Origin: Fimenecus sp045613585
GTDB lineage: Bacteria > Bacillota > Clostridia > Oscillospirales > Acutalibacteraceae
Assembly: GCA_045613585.1 (NCBI GenBank)
Contig: JAZLBG010000121.1
Span: 1-43,340 of the forward strand
Reading direction: 5' to 3'
DNA: 43,340 bases
Both the position numbers and the translations under genes were made by a program. A model generated the notes under the pieces. That model had not been told where the DNA came from and searched no databases. It saw only the letters and a list, made by a program, of their open reading frames with translations. Below are positions 24,946-34,444 of the stretch, one piece after another. Within the stretch, counting starts at the first letter, position 1; every line of letters begins with the position of its first letter.

Positions 24946-26238
24946 TTATTTTTCAAGTTTAGAAGGAATTAACTCTTGCATTGTTACTTCTTCACGTATT
25001 TCTGTTGCATATTTATCTTGATAGTAATTCTCTTGAACACAATCAAAAGTGCCATCAGGTTTTACAGTAACAACAGTACAACCACGTTGTGAGCCAAGGG
25101 TGTGTATTTTTGAATATGCAATGTAGTCAATACTCATACCATATGTAAGGCGAATTCCCTTGTAGTCAATAGAGAAATTGTTAACGTGGTCATGGCCACA
25201 GAAAGTGCCGTGTTTACCGCCAAGTTCTTGCATTGTTTCAAATAAATCATCAGGAATATTACTGTTATAAATAACTCTGTCTAACTCACTTGCAGTGCCG
25301 TAAATAAGTTTAGCGTTTTCAGTGTCTTTGTAGTTGTTTTGTGAATATTCAATCCAAGCATCACGATATTCAGCAATAGGAATATGGAAGAAAAGTAATG
25401 TATTTAATTTGCCGTATTTCTCAAGCAATTCATTTTTGTTTTCCATATTTTCAATGAGACTATTGTTATATTGATTATTCTTTTCAACAGTAGTTTTATA
25501 CCATTCAACCTGGTTTTCATGAATGTTATCATAATCCATTTTAAGAATATCAGTAAGCCCAGTGCCAACATATGCATTAGAGTCAATGGTAAAAAGAGAT
25601 TGAGTAATAATACCATCACTATTTTTTACATTTATAACTGCATTGCCACAACCATCAATGTTTTCGTCGCCTGGTTGGTATAAACAATATTTAAAGTCTG
25701 CAGTGCTGTAATATTCTGAAATTTCTTCTCTTGAATAGAAACTATAAAATTCAGTATCATGATTACCAAATGTAACTGTCCAATAAACTCCAAGAGTTTC
25801 CATAAGGCTAGCAAAAACTTTGTGAGGAGGCAAGTTATTAAGTGATGCTGACTCAAATGGTACAGGGTAAACAAGGTCACCCGTAACAATAACAAGGTCA
25901 GGTTTTTCCGCGCTAATCATAGAAGCAACAGCATTGAGAGCCATTTTGTCTTGCTTAGCACAAAGCCATCCACCACCAATATGAATATCAGTTAAATGAA
26001 GAACTTTTAAATCACGGTCAGTTGTAAAAGTCCAGTTTCCATCAGTGTCTTTTTCAGGTATTAATTGATTTTCAACTTTAACTGCTTCAAAAGAAGTTGC
26101 AAATTCAGTACTGTTTTTATTTGTGATGGTATTTGCTAACATATTAATGCAAACAAGAACAACAATTACCAAAAAAACAATACCAAGGATTTTTAACGAT
26201 TTCTTTCCATTACCTTTTTTTATTGCTTTTTCACTCAT
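24946..26238 (-). CDS. Membrane-anchored metallophosphoesterase
   Basis: 430 residues. An N-terminal helix (about 17-37, FLVIVVLVCINMLANTI after a Lys-rich start) anchors the enzyme with the catalytic part outside. The calcineurin-like motifs are in order: DIHIGG (D-x-H), VTGDLV (GD), FGNHD (GNHD), FFHIPI and FCGHDHVNNF (GHDH). Cys-containing and Asn-rich inserts lie between the GNHD and HIP motifs. The enzyme likely cleaves a phosphoester outside the cell, perhaps from the phosphoglycerol polymer or lipid linked to the neighbouring phosphoglycerol transferase. GGAGG precedes the ATG. The actual substrate is unknown. Confidence 0.85.
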   Translation of the reverse strand: MSEKAIKKGNGKKSLKILGIVFLVIVVLVCINMLANTITNKNSTEFATSFEAVKVENQLIPEKDTDGNWTFTTDRDLKVLHLTDIHIGGGWLCAKQDKMALNAVASMISAEKPDLVIVTGDLVYPVPFESASLNNLPPHKVFASLMETLGVYWTVTFGNHDTEFYSFYSREEISEYYSTADFKYCLYQPGDENIDGCGNAVINVKNSDGIITQSLFTIDSNAYVGTGLTDILKMDYDNIHENQVEWYKTTVEKNNQYNNSLIENMENKNELLEKYGKLNTLLFFHIPIAEYRDAWIEYSQNNYKDTENAKLIYGTASELDRVIYNSNIPDDLFETMQELGGKHGTFCGHDHVNNFSIDYKGIRLTYGMSIDYIAYSKIHTLGSQRGCTVVTVKPDGTFDCVQENYYQDKYATEIREEVTMQELIPSKLEK

Positions 26239-26273
26239 AATAAAATCCTCCAGTATATTTAAATTATGAATAA

Positions 26274-28112
26274 TTATTTTTTGCCTACTGTATCCCAGTC
26301 AACAAGAATGTTGTTGTTATAGAAATTACTACGATTTGCAAGTTCTTCGTTTACTTTTTCATAACCATCAGTTTCAACAAGTGTTTTTTCACCTGAGAAC
26401 ATATTTGTACCTATTCCAAGACGCTCGCCCTCAATTTCAACACCAATACAAGCTAATGTTGTAGGGAACATATCAAATGGAGCCCATTGTCTGCCAAATT
26501 TGTATTTTTCTGGAATATCTTTAAGATTTTCAGGAACATTGAGGAAAAGATTGTATATTGTACGACGATAACCTTTAACATCTTCAAAGAAAGTATTTGC
26601 CATACTCAAATGGTCACCAATAATAACAATAGTGGTGTTTTCATAAAAGTCTTGTTCTTGAATCCAACGAACAAATTTAACCGCTTCAGATTGGCTATAA
26701 TAAATGCAGTTTGCATATTGAGAGTCATATTTCTTTTCTGCATTTTCACTTAAATAACCGTCAGGCGCGTGAGTGTCAGCAGTTTCCATAACAAAGTGGA
26801 AAGGTTTGTCTAAATCTGCAAGTCGTGTGAGTTCTCTTTTTGCAAATTCATAAAGTTTATCGTCTTCATAACCCCACCAAACGTTGTAGTGCTCATCTAA
26901 CCAACCTTTTTCAATAACGCCCTTGTGGTCGAGAATATTAAAGTCACCGTGAGACTGGAAGAAGAAATCTAATCCACCAAAAGCAGCTTCTGCACCAAAC
27001 ATTACAGTCTGTTCATAACCTTGTTCTTTAAGGATGTCACCAAGACAAGTAGCCCCCGGTAAGAAATTGCCAGGCTGACCATAAGAGTTGCCGTCAACAG
27101 GAACTTTCATTGGAAGTCCTGAATTCATATTTACCATAGCAGCAACTGACCAACCTGAACCTGATGTGCGGAAAGGTCCACCAAAAGCATCTTCTTTATG
27201 TGAGAAACTAATACCTTCTTTTGAGAGTTCTGCAAGGTCAGGCATATAATTTTCTTCAAAATAACCGCCTAAGTCTTTTGAAAAATATGTGTTTTCCATT
27301 GATTCGAGGTAAATAAAAATAAGATTTCGTTTTTCTTCAGGGAATTTAATTTTTGCAGTTTCAGGGTCAACAAAATTTTCTTCAATATATGTTGAGTCGT
27401 TTAAATATGCATCAAAAAGTGTTGTAAGCTGAAATCTATTAATACCGAAAGCACAACCACCAATAAGCATTACTAAAGCAAGAACGATAGAAATTAATCT
27501 GATTGCAATTTCAGAAAGAAAAACCACCTGCTTTTCATTTTTATTATATGCGAGTTTGTATGTTGGAAAAACAAAAGTGCAATAAAAAACAGTGAATAAT
27601 ACTGTTTTAAGCACAGGCCCTGAAAATAGTGAAATATAAACACCAACGTCAGTGCCTTCAATAGGGGAGTTAAGATTTATAAGAATCTGGTCAGGTGAAA
27701 GGTCACCAAATGCTTCTTTACCCCAAAGTGTACCAGTATATGCTGCAACACCAAGCGCAAAGAAAATAGTTGAAATAATTTTGAGTGCACGAACACTCTT
27801 TTTTTGTTTTTCAGGACAAAATTCAATTGTGAAAATACGTTTTGTAAATCCTGAAATAATAAGGAAAATAAGACCGATTGCAAGAATGAGTCCTAAGAAC
27901 TTCCAACTATAAGAAATTCTTTGTGAAGATATTGCAAAAATGTTTTTTACACCAAGCATTCTATCAGCAAGAGCCATTGCAGAAAGAATAGAAATTAACC
28001 CATCACGAAGAATAGTTGTAATCCAAGTGCTAACATTTTTTTTGTTTGCTAAAAGGAACATATCAGTAATACCAATAAGAATTCCTAAAGCGACTGCGCC
28101 AACCCATACCAT
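26274..28112 (-). CDS. LtaS/OpgB-type phosphoglycerol transferase (sulfatase fold)
   Basis: 612 residues. Four or five N-terminal membrane helices (to about residue 225) precede an extracellular alkaline-phosphatase/sulfatase domain (about 260-600). Metal and active-site positions are Glu270 in IYLESMEN, the nucleophile Thr316 in FRTSGSGW, and GDHLS late in the domain. Family enzymes move glycerol phosphate from phosphatidylglycerol to a lipid or glucan. The ATG at 28112 is chosen because AAAGGAG lies eight bases upstream; the in-frame TTG at 28130 overlaps that ribosome site. It lies 14 bases after the DUF554 gene. Lipoteichoic-acid-type synthesis is likely but not proven. Confidence 0.85.
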   Translation of the reverse strand: MVWVGAVALGILIGITDMFLLANKKNVSTWITTILRDGLISILSAMALADRMLGVKNIFAISSQRISYSWKFLGLILAIGLIFLIISGFTKRIFTIEFCPEKQKKSVRALKIISTIFFALGVAAYTGTLWGKEAFGDLSPDQILINLNSPIEGTDVGVYISLFSGPVLKTVLFTVFYCTFVFPTYKLAYNKNEKQVVFLSEIAIRLISIVLALVMLIGGCAFGINRFQLTTLFDAYLNDSTYIEENFVDPETAKIKFPEEKRNLIFIYLESMENTYFSKDLGGYFEENYMPDLAELSKEGISFSHKEDAFGGPFRTSGSGWSVAAMVNMNSGLPMKVPVDGNSYGQPGNFLPGATCLGDILKEQGYEQTVMFGAEAAFGGLDFFFQSHGDFNILDHKGVIEKGWLDEHYNVWWGYEDDKLYEFAKRELTRLADLDKPFHFVMETADTHAPDGYLSENAEKKYDSQYANCIYYSQSEAVKFVRWIQEQDFYENTTIVIIGDHLSMANTFFEDVKGYRRTIYNLFLNVPENLKDIPEKYKFGRQWAPFDMFPTTLACIGVEIEGERLGIGTNMFSGEKTLVETDGYEKVNEELANRSNFYNNNILVDWDTVGKK

Positions 28113-28126
28113 AAATAAAACTCCTT

Positions 28127-28816
28127 TCAATTAAACAAAGTTACAATCCACATTACTATAAACCAAATAGGTGGAATAATAAGTGCAGGTAACATATTAA
28201 GCGTTTTTAAGTTCTTAATTTCAAGAATTGCAAGACCTGAAGATGCAATTAAGAAACCGCCAACAATGCTGATTTCACACATAAGCTCATGACTCATAAA
28301 TTCACCTAAAAATGTTGCAAGTAAGTAAATTGAGCCCTGCCAACAGAAAAGCACAGGTGCTGCAATTGCAATGCCAATACCATAAGTGGAAGCTAATACC
28401 ATACTTGTTACAAAATCAAGAGTTGCATTTGTAAAAAGATAAGTATGGTCATTATAAAGTGCCGAATTTATAGGACCTAAAATCGAAAGACTGCCAATAC
28501 AGAAAAGAAGAATTGCAGTAGAAAGCCCTTTACCTAGCTCACTTTTACCTTTTTTCTCAGTAAGAGTATTAAAACGCTTGTCCAAGTCAATTATATTACC
28601 TAAAAGCGAGCCAAGTGCAAGCGAAACAATAAAAAGTACAGGATATTTACTGTTTGGCATATTCTGTACAACAGAGTTTATACCAATGCCTGCTGCCGCA
28701 AGTCCCATAGCATTCATAAGACACTTTGTATATTTTTCATTTATTCCTTTTTTTAGCAAACTGCCAATAATACTTCCCGTAAGAATTGTGGCAGTATTAA
28801 CTATTGTACCAATCAT
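28127..28816 (-). CDS. DUF554 (YdfK-like) membrane protein
   Basis: 229 residues with about seven helices. The opening GTIVNTATILTGSIIGSLL and GLAAAGIGI are the family hallmarks, as is GSLLGNIIDLD. The start codon overlaps the stop of mfd (ATGA, four bases shared), so translation is coupled. The role is unknown; transport has been proposed for the family from its topology alone. Confidence 0.9.
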   Translation of the reverse strand: MIGTIVNTATILTGSIIGSLLKKGINEKYTKCLMNAMGLAAAGIGINSVVQNMPNSKYPVLFIVSLALGSLLGNIIDLDKRFNTLTEKKGKSELGKGLSTAILLFCIGSLSILGPINSALYNDHTYLFTNATLDFVTSMVLASTYGIGIAIAAPVLFCWQGSIYLLATFLGEFMSHELMCEISIVGGFLIASSGLAILEIKNLKTLNMLPALIIPPIWFIVMWIVTLFN

Positions 28817-31800
28817 TGTTTATCAATCCTCGTACTTTCTACAGTTTCAAAAATCTCTTTAAGCGTGTCAAGAGAAGTCTGGTCTTGTAGTTTTTTAACA
28901 TTTATACTCTTTCTGCCAGTTGATGTAATTGTAACTCTTTTTCTTAATACAGACGAAAGGTCAAGTACTAATGAAGAGTCAATTTCATCACAATAAAGAG
29001 CAATTATATCGCCACGCTGACCAATTTCGTATATTCCCATTGCTGATGCCTTGTTTCTGCAAAGTGAAACCTCAATAAGCCCTTCAACAGATGGTGGAAT
29101 ATCACCAAAGCGGTCACGAAGTTCATCGCGAACATCTTCTGCATCCTGAAAAGTGCGAACATCTGCAATTCTGCGGTAAATCATAAGCCGTTGTGAAAGT
29201 GCAGTAATATATTTGTCAGGAATATGTGCATTAATTTGCAAATCAATAAGACATTCTTTTGTGTTTTTAGCTGCTTCGCCCTTTTCGTTAGAAATAGCTT
29301 CACCTAAAAGTTTCATATACATATCGTAGCCAACTGCGGCCAAATGACCATGCTGTTGAGCACCTAAAAGATTACCTGCACCACGGATTTCAAGGTCGCG
29401 CATAGCAATTTTAAAACCAGAGCCAAATTCTGTGTATTCGCGAATTGCCTGCAATCTTTTATATGCGATTTCTGATAAGTTTCTGTCTTTTTTATAGGTG
29501 AGATATGCACTTGCTCTGCGGGCGCTTCTACCAACTCGGCCACGCAACTGATGAAGCTGTGCAAGACCTAATTTGTCAGCATCTTCAATGATAAGCGTGT
29601 TAGCATTAGGTACATCAACACCTGTTTCAATAATGGTGGTACATACAAGAATGTCAATTTCACCATTCATTAAGTCACGCCAGATATCACTTAATTGTTC
29701 TTCGTTCATTTTGCCATGAGCAGTAGCAATTCTCGCATCTGGTAAAAATTCTTTAATTGCAAGTGCAACACCATCAATGGTTTCAACGCGGTTATGCAAG
29801 AAATAAACCTGACCACCACGACGAAGCTCTTTTTCCATAGCCTCACAAAGTAATGGAAGATTATGTTCAACTACATAAGTCTGCACAGGAAAACGGTCAG
29901 ATGGCGCTTCTTCGATAACAGACATATCACGAATACCCGACATAGCCATATTAAGTGTTCGTGGAATAGGCGTAGCCGAAAGTGTAAGCACATCAACGCC
30001 TGGGAACTTTTCTTTAATTTTCTCTTTTTGAGCAACACCAAAACGCTGTTCTTCATCAACAATCAAAAGACCTAAATCCTTGAATTGTACATTTTTTGCA
30101 ATAAGTGAGTGAGTACCTACAATAATATCAATAAATCCTGAATTTACACTTTTTATGATTTTTGTTCGTTGTGTAGGAGTACGGAATCGTGAAATCATTT
30201 CAATTTCAACAGGGAATCCGTCAAATCGTTTCATAAGTGTCTGATAATGTTGAAGAGCAAGAATTGTGGTAGGTACAAGTATTGCACATTGTTTTCCGTC
30301 TGCAATACACTTGAATACTGCACGAAGAGCTACTTCAGTTTTACCAAAACCAACATCACCACAAAGAAGACGGTCCATAGGGTATGGTTTTTCCATATCA
30401 TTTTTGATTTCGTCAATACTACGAAGTTGGTCACCAGTTTCTTCAAACTCAAATTTTCGTTCGAAGTCTGCTTGCATATCAATATCAGGTGAGAATGCAA
30501 AACCTTCAGTATGCATTCTTTCAGAATAAAGTTTAATAAGTTGGTCTGCCATATCTTTAACAGCACTACGAACTTTACTCTTCGATTTTTCCCAATCTGT
30601 GCCACCAAGACGATTAAGTTTCAACGCTTTTCCGTCGTCTTCGTGTGGGCCAATATATTTTGATACCAAATCAAGTTGAGTGACAGGCACATAAAGCACA
30701 TCACTTTTCGCATACTTGATTTTAATATAATCTTTTATAATCTTATTTGCTTCAAGTTGAGTGATACCATCAAAAATGCCTATACCATGAATTGAGTGAA
30801 CAATATAATCACCTTTGCGAAGCTCGTCAAGTGAATGTATAGTATCTTTTGCTTTAAAGCCAGAATTTCTGCGACGAGTTTTTGATTGATACACTTTCGA
30901 ATATGTGAATACATAAAACTTGTCACGAGGATATGAAAATCCAGAGGTCAGTGAGCCGGGGAGTACCGATACTGCACCACAAGGAAATTCAGCAGGGATT
31001 ACAGGAAAATAAACAGAAACAATGTTTTCATCATTTAATGTTTCACTAAGATTTTTAGCACTCTTTTCTGTACCTGCAAAGACTACAACTCGAGTATCTT
31101 TTTTCAAAATTGGTTTAATATCTTCAATGAGAACATCAAGTTTGCCATTCCATATAGGTAAAGTACTGCCATTAAATGTGGTAAGGGACTTAACAGGTGT
31201 GTCAAAACTACCACGGGCAAAGTTATCAATGTAAGTTGCACCAAAATCGGTATATTTTTCAACAAGTTCATTGAAGGTAAGGGCGAATTTATCAAGTCCC
31301 TTGCAAAGAATACCATCTTCAACACACATTTTAATATCTTCAAGCAAAAGTTTTTGTGAAGCATTAATTTTCTCTTTGATTCCACCTGTTTCAAATGCAA
31401 AGAATAAATAGTTTTCTGCATAATCAAAAATTGTTGCAGGTGAATAAATAAGTGGCATATACTTGTCTGCCGAGCCTACTTTAAGCCCGTCACGAAGTCT
31501 GTCAATATCAGCGTAAAGTTTTTCACGGATTATGTCTGTTTTCTTACCACGAATTGAAGATGCAAACTTTTCAATTTTTTCAATTAAAGCATCAGGCTCA
31601 TCAATTATAATTTCTTTTGAAGGGGCTATTAAGATTTCGTCAATATTCATTGTTCTTCTTTGACTCTGTACATCAAAACGACACATAGTATCAACGGTGT
31701 CGCCCCATAATTCAATACGCACAGGCTCGTCGTCATCAGGTGAGAAAAAGTCAACAATACCACCACGACAAGAAAACTGACCAACGCCCTCAACTGCATC

Positions 31801-32289
31801 AACGCGGGTGTATCCTGCACAGTTAAGTGAAATAAGAATATTCTCAAGGGTAGTTTCTTCACCTTTTTTAAGAAGAACAGATTTTTGCCTTAATGTTTCA
31901 GGCGGAATAGTGTATGAAATCACTGCTTCACCAGACGCTACTACAACATCACATTTACCATCAAGCATACGACGTAATACTTTAATTCTTTTTTGCTCAT
32001 ATTCATAGCTTTGACTGTCATTTGAATAGAACGAAAAACTACGGGCAGGGTAGTGCAGTGCGTCTATACCAAAAGCCAATAAATCTTCACAAGTTTTAAC
32101 TGCAGTAGCATCATCAGGCACGACAATAAGGGCCTTTTTTTCAAGACCCCCCACTAAAGCAGAAATAAGATGTGATTTTTGAACAGGCGTTAATCCTAAA
32201 ACACCTTGAGGCAGAAAACTTTTTTTAATACTGTTTTCTACACCTTGAAATTCTGCTGAATGTTCAATTGCTTGTGTGAATGCTGACAT
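28813..32289 (-). CDS. mfd: Transcription-repair coupling factor
   Basis: It removes RNA polymerase stalled at DNA lesions and recruits the UvrA/B repair complex. The 1158-residue length is standard. Domains in order: UvrB-like N-terminus (to ~350), RNA-polymerase-interaction domain with KGDYIVHSIHGIGIF (~500), ATPase with GDVGFGKTEVALRA (Walker A, ~645), DEEQRFG (Walker B, ~745), LSATPIPRTL, AHGKMNE and QLRGRVGRS, then the TRCF C-terminal domain. It lies nine bases after pth. The order glmU-pth-mfd is common in Firmicutes. Confidence 0.98.
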   Translation of the reverse strand: MSAFTQAIEHSAEFQGVENSIKKSFLPQGVLGLTPVQKSHLISALVGGLEKKALIVVPDDATAVKTCEDLLAFGIDALHYPARSFSFYSNDSQSYEYEQKRIKVLRRMLDGKCDVVVASGEAVISYTIPPETLRQKSVLLKKGEETTLENILISLNCAGYTRVDAVEGVGQFSCRGGIVDFFSPDDDEPVRIELWGDTVDTMCRFDVQSQRRTMNIDEILIAPSKEIIIDEPDALIEKIEKFASSIRGKKTDIIREKLYADIDRLRDGLKVGSADKYMPLIYSPATIFDYAENYLFFAFETGGIKEKINASQKLLLEDIKMCVEDGILCKGLDKFALTFNELVEKYTDFGATYIDNFARGSFDTPVKSLTTFNGSTLPIWNGKLDVLIEDIKPILKKDTRVVVFAGTEKSAKNLSETLNDENIVSVYFPVIPAEFPCGAVSVLPGSLTSGFSYPRDKFYVFTYSKVYQSKTRRRNSGFKAKDTIHSLDELRKGDYIVHSIHGIGIFDGITQLEANKIIKDYIKIKYAKSDVLYVPVTQLDLVSKYIGPHEDDGKALKLNRLGGTDWEKSKSKVRSAVKDMADQLIKLYSERMHTEGFAFSPDIDMQADFERKFEFEETGDQLRSIDEIKNDMEKPYPMDRLLCGDVGFGKTEVALRAVFKCIADGKQCAILVPTTILALQHYQTLMKRFDGFPVEIEMISRFRTPTQRTKIIKSVNSGFIDIIVGTHSLIAKNVQFKDLGLLIVDEEQRFGVAQKEKIKEKFPGVDVLTLSATPIPRTLNMAMSGIRDMSVIEEAPSDRFPVQTYVVEHNLPLLCEAMEKELRRGGQVYFLHNRVETIDGVALAIKEFLPDARIATAHGKMNEEQLSDIWRDLMNGEIDILVCTTIIETGVDVPNANTLIIEDADKLGLAQLHQLRGRVGRSARRASAYLTYKKDRNLSEIAYKRLQAIREYTEFGSGFKIAMRDLEIRGAGNLLGAQQHGHLAAVGYDMYMKLLGEAISNEKGEAAKNTKECLIDLQINAHIPDKYITALSQRLMIYRRIADVRTFQDAEDVRDELRDRFGDIPPSVEGLIEVSLCRNKASAMGIYEIGQRGDIIALYCDEIDSSLVLDLSSVLRKRVTITSTGRKSINVKKLQDQTSLDTLKEIFETVESTRIDKQ

Positions 32290-32298
32290 AGTTTTTAC

Positions 32299-32910
32299 CT
32301 AACTATTATATAAATTCATTGCCTTATCTATCTGATTATCAAGCAAAAGCTCAATTGCTTTGCAAGCGTTTTCTAGCGCAGGTTCAAGTGCCTTTTGCTC
32401 ATCTTTCTTAAATTCAGAAAGTACCCAATCAGCAAGATTATAGTCAGGGTGAGGCTTTTTACCGCAACCAACTTTTATTCTTGGAAATTGGTCAGAATTC
32501 AAGTGGTAAATAATACTCTTAATTCCGTTGTGACCGCCATCAGTACCTTTTCTACGGATGCGAAGTTTACCAACATCAAGAGAAATATCGTCATAAATAA
32601 CAATTATATTTTCAGGTTTAATTTTATAGAAATTTGCACATTCTCTTACCGCTTCGCCACTGTTGTTCATATAAGTCTGTGGTTTCATAACAATACATCT
32701 ATGACCATTAATTGTAGTGTCAGCAATAAGGGATTTGAACTTTAATTTGTCAACCCTGAAATTGAGTTTTTGAGAAAGCATATCTACGCACAAAAACCCC
32801 GAATTATGTCGGGTAAGGGTGTACTTTCTGTCAGGATTTCCAAGCCCCACCACCATGAATTCAGGTGTGCCTACAGATGCATAAGTTTTCTTTCTGAATC
32901 TGTCGAACAT
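32299..32910 (-). CDS. pth: Peptidyl-tRNA hydrolase
   Basis: It releases tRNA from peptidyl-tRNA that drops off ribosomes. 203 residues. GLGNP, then TRHNSG with the catalytic His, QTYMNNSGE (Asn/Met positions) and YDDISLDVGKLRIRRKGTDGGHNG with the catalytic Asp are all present. The N-terminus is about 18 residues longer than usual (FRKKTYASVGTPEF before MVVGLGNP). The long start is kept because AAAGGA stands before it, while no ribosome site precedes the inner Met. The gene ends in TAG. Confidence 0.96.
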   Translation of the reverse strand: MFDRFRKKTYASVGTPEFMVVGLGNPDRKYTLTRHNSGFLCVDMLSQKLNFRVDKLKFKSLIADTTINGHRCIVMKPQTYMNNSGEAVRECANFYKIKPENIIVIYDDISLDVGKLRIRRKGTDGGHNGIKSIIYHLNSDQFPRIKVGCGKKPHPDYNLADWVLSEFKKDEQKALEPALENACKAIELLLDNQIDKAMNLYNS

Positions 32911-32927
32911 ACTATATTTCCTTTTTT

Positions 32928-34310
32928 TTATTTAAGTTTCCAGTTGATTTTGTTAATCTGTCTTGCTCTTGCAATACCAAGTGCGTCTGCAGGAACATCT
33001 TCTGTAATTGTTGAGCCCGCAGCGGTATAAGCACCGTCACCAACTTTAACAGGCGCAACAAGATTTGTGTTACAACCAATGAAAGCATCATCACCAATAG
33101 TGGTACGGAATTTTGCCTTGCCTGTATAGTTTACTGTAACAGTACCACAACCAAAGTTTACGCGTTTACCAATATCGGAGTCACCAACATAAGTTAAGTG
33201 AGAAACTTTAGTACCGGTATCAATGTTTGAATTTTTAACTTCAACAAAGTTACCAAGATGCACTTTTTCACCAATAACTGAATTTGGTCTTATATGCACA
33301 AATGGGCCAATGTCAGCACCCTCAAGCACTTTTGATTGATAGCATTGAACATTGTTAAGCTTTGCGCAATCTTCAATAATACTGTCACGAATAATTGAGT
33401 TAGGGCCAATTATACAACCCTTGCCGATTCTTGTGTTACCTTGAATAATAGTGTTAGGTAAAATTTGAGTATCTGCACCAATTTCAACGCCTGGCTCAAT
33501 AATAACACCATCTGAAAATGGAATATCAACACCATTTGCAAGGTGATATTCAATCTGTTGCATTTTGCTGTGTTCGTTAAGTTCCATTAACTGAAGTCTT
33601 GAGTTAGCGCCAAGAATAATATCAGAACTTGGGGCAAAATAAGTGTCAGCCTTGTGGCCATCTTCAATAAACATTGAAACAAGGTCAACAAGATTATAGT
33701 GCCCATTTTGTCTTGGTTGTAATTTATTAAGACCTAAAAGTAATTTTTCTGCATTTACCCAGAAAGTACCTGAAGAAATCTCGTTTATGCGCTTAATAAC
33801 AGTGTTAGCATCATGTTCTTCAACAATGCCCATAAACTGGCGTTCAGCATCTCTAACAATTCTGCCGTAACCAAATGGCTTATCAAGATTTGCGGTAATG
33901 ACCGTAAGGTCGTTGCCTGCATTTATATGGTGAGCATAAGATGAGCAGATTGTATTAGCATCCATAAACGGAGTATCACCATTAAGAATAAGCACATTAC
34001 CGCCATGCTCTGCACAAGAACGAATAAAGCGTTCAGCCTGCATAACAGCGTGAGCAGTACCAAGTGGTTTTTCTTGCTCAATTGCAGAAATAAAACTACC
34101 AGGATGCTCCTTTACGAGATAATCTTTAATAGTTGTGTCGTTTTCAGGCACCACTGCAACAATGTGAAGAAGTTTTGCAGCAACAGCAGCGTCAGTAACT
34201 CTGCCAATCATAGGTTTCCCCATAACTGTTGCCATAACGCGTGGCGTAGTAGAGTTAGGGCTAATTGTTGTGCCACCTGCCATAATAATTGCAATATCAA
34301 AGTTTGTCAT
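32928..34310 (-). CDS. glmU: GlmU-like protein: acetyltransferase with divergent uridyltransferase domain
   Basis: GlmU acetylates glucosamine-1-P and couples it to UTP to make UDP-GlcNAc. 460 residues. The C-terminal left-handed helix (~245-460) keeps its catalytic residues: HIRPNS, EVKN, KVSHLTYVGD and VNFGCG. The N-terminal domain has LGTAHAV, NGDTPF and FGYGRI, but the nucleotide loop is unusual. Where the family has AAGxGTRM...PK, this one reads MAGGTTIS with TPR (residues 10-24), so the key Arg is absent and Lys is Arg. The start at 34310 follows AAGGAGG at eight bases; an upstream ATG at 34331 contains that site. It is first in a seven-gene operon. Confidence 0.88.
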   Translation of the reverse strand: MTNFDIAIIMAGGTTISPNSTTPRVMATVMGKPMIGRVTDAAVAAKLLHIVAVVPENDTTIKDYLVKEHPGSFISAIEQEKPLGTAHAVMQAERFIRSCAEHGGNVLILNGDTPFMDANTICSSYAHHINAGNDLTVITANLDKPFGYGRIVRDAERQFMGIVEEHDANTVIKRINEISSGTFWVNAEKLLLGLNKLQPRQNGHYNLVDLVSMFIEDGHKADTYFAPSSDIILGANSRLQLMELNEHSKMQQIEYHLANGVDIPFSDGVIIEPGVEIGADTQILPNTIIQGNTRIGKGCIIGPNSIIRDSIIEDCAKLNNVQCYQSKVLEGADIGPFVHIRPNSVIGEKVHLGNFVEVKNSNIDTGTKVSHLTYVGDSDIGKRVNFGCGTVTVNYTGKAKFRTTIGDDAFIGCNTNLVAPVKVGDGAYTAAGSTITEDVPADALGIARARQINKINWKLK

Positions 34311-34346
34311 TTTACCTGCCTCCTTCAGCATTGGCTAACTAGTTAA

Positions 34347-34375
34347 ATTTTACCATAAAAACGTAGAGTTTTCAA
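34347..34375 (-). promoter_or_regulatory. Promoter of the glmU operon
   Basis: On the minus strand, TTGAAA (34375-34370), a 17-base spacer and TAAAAT (34352-34347). A 10-base palindrome TAACTAGTTA (34336-34345) lies at the expected transcription start and could be an operator. Confidence 0.7.
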
Positions 34376-34383
34376 TAGTTTAT

Positions 34384-34412
34384 TTGACAAAGTAATTTAC
34401 AAATGATATATT
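34384..34412 (+). promoter_or_regulatory. Promoter of the broken glycosyltransferase gene
   Basis: TTGACA (34384-34389), a 17-base spacer and TATATT (34407-34412) with a TGA before it. Its -35 box lies only eight bases from that of the glmU promoter. The promoter is intact although the gene behind it is interrupted. Confidence 0.7.
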
Positions 34413-34444
34413 TATATTATTAAAATATTATGGGGGAAAAGTGC

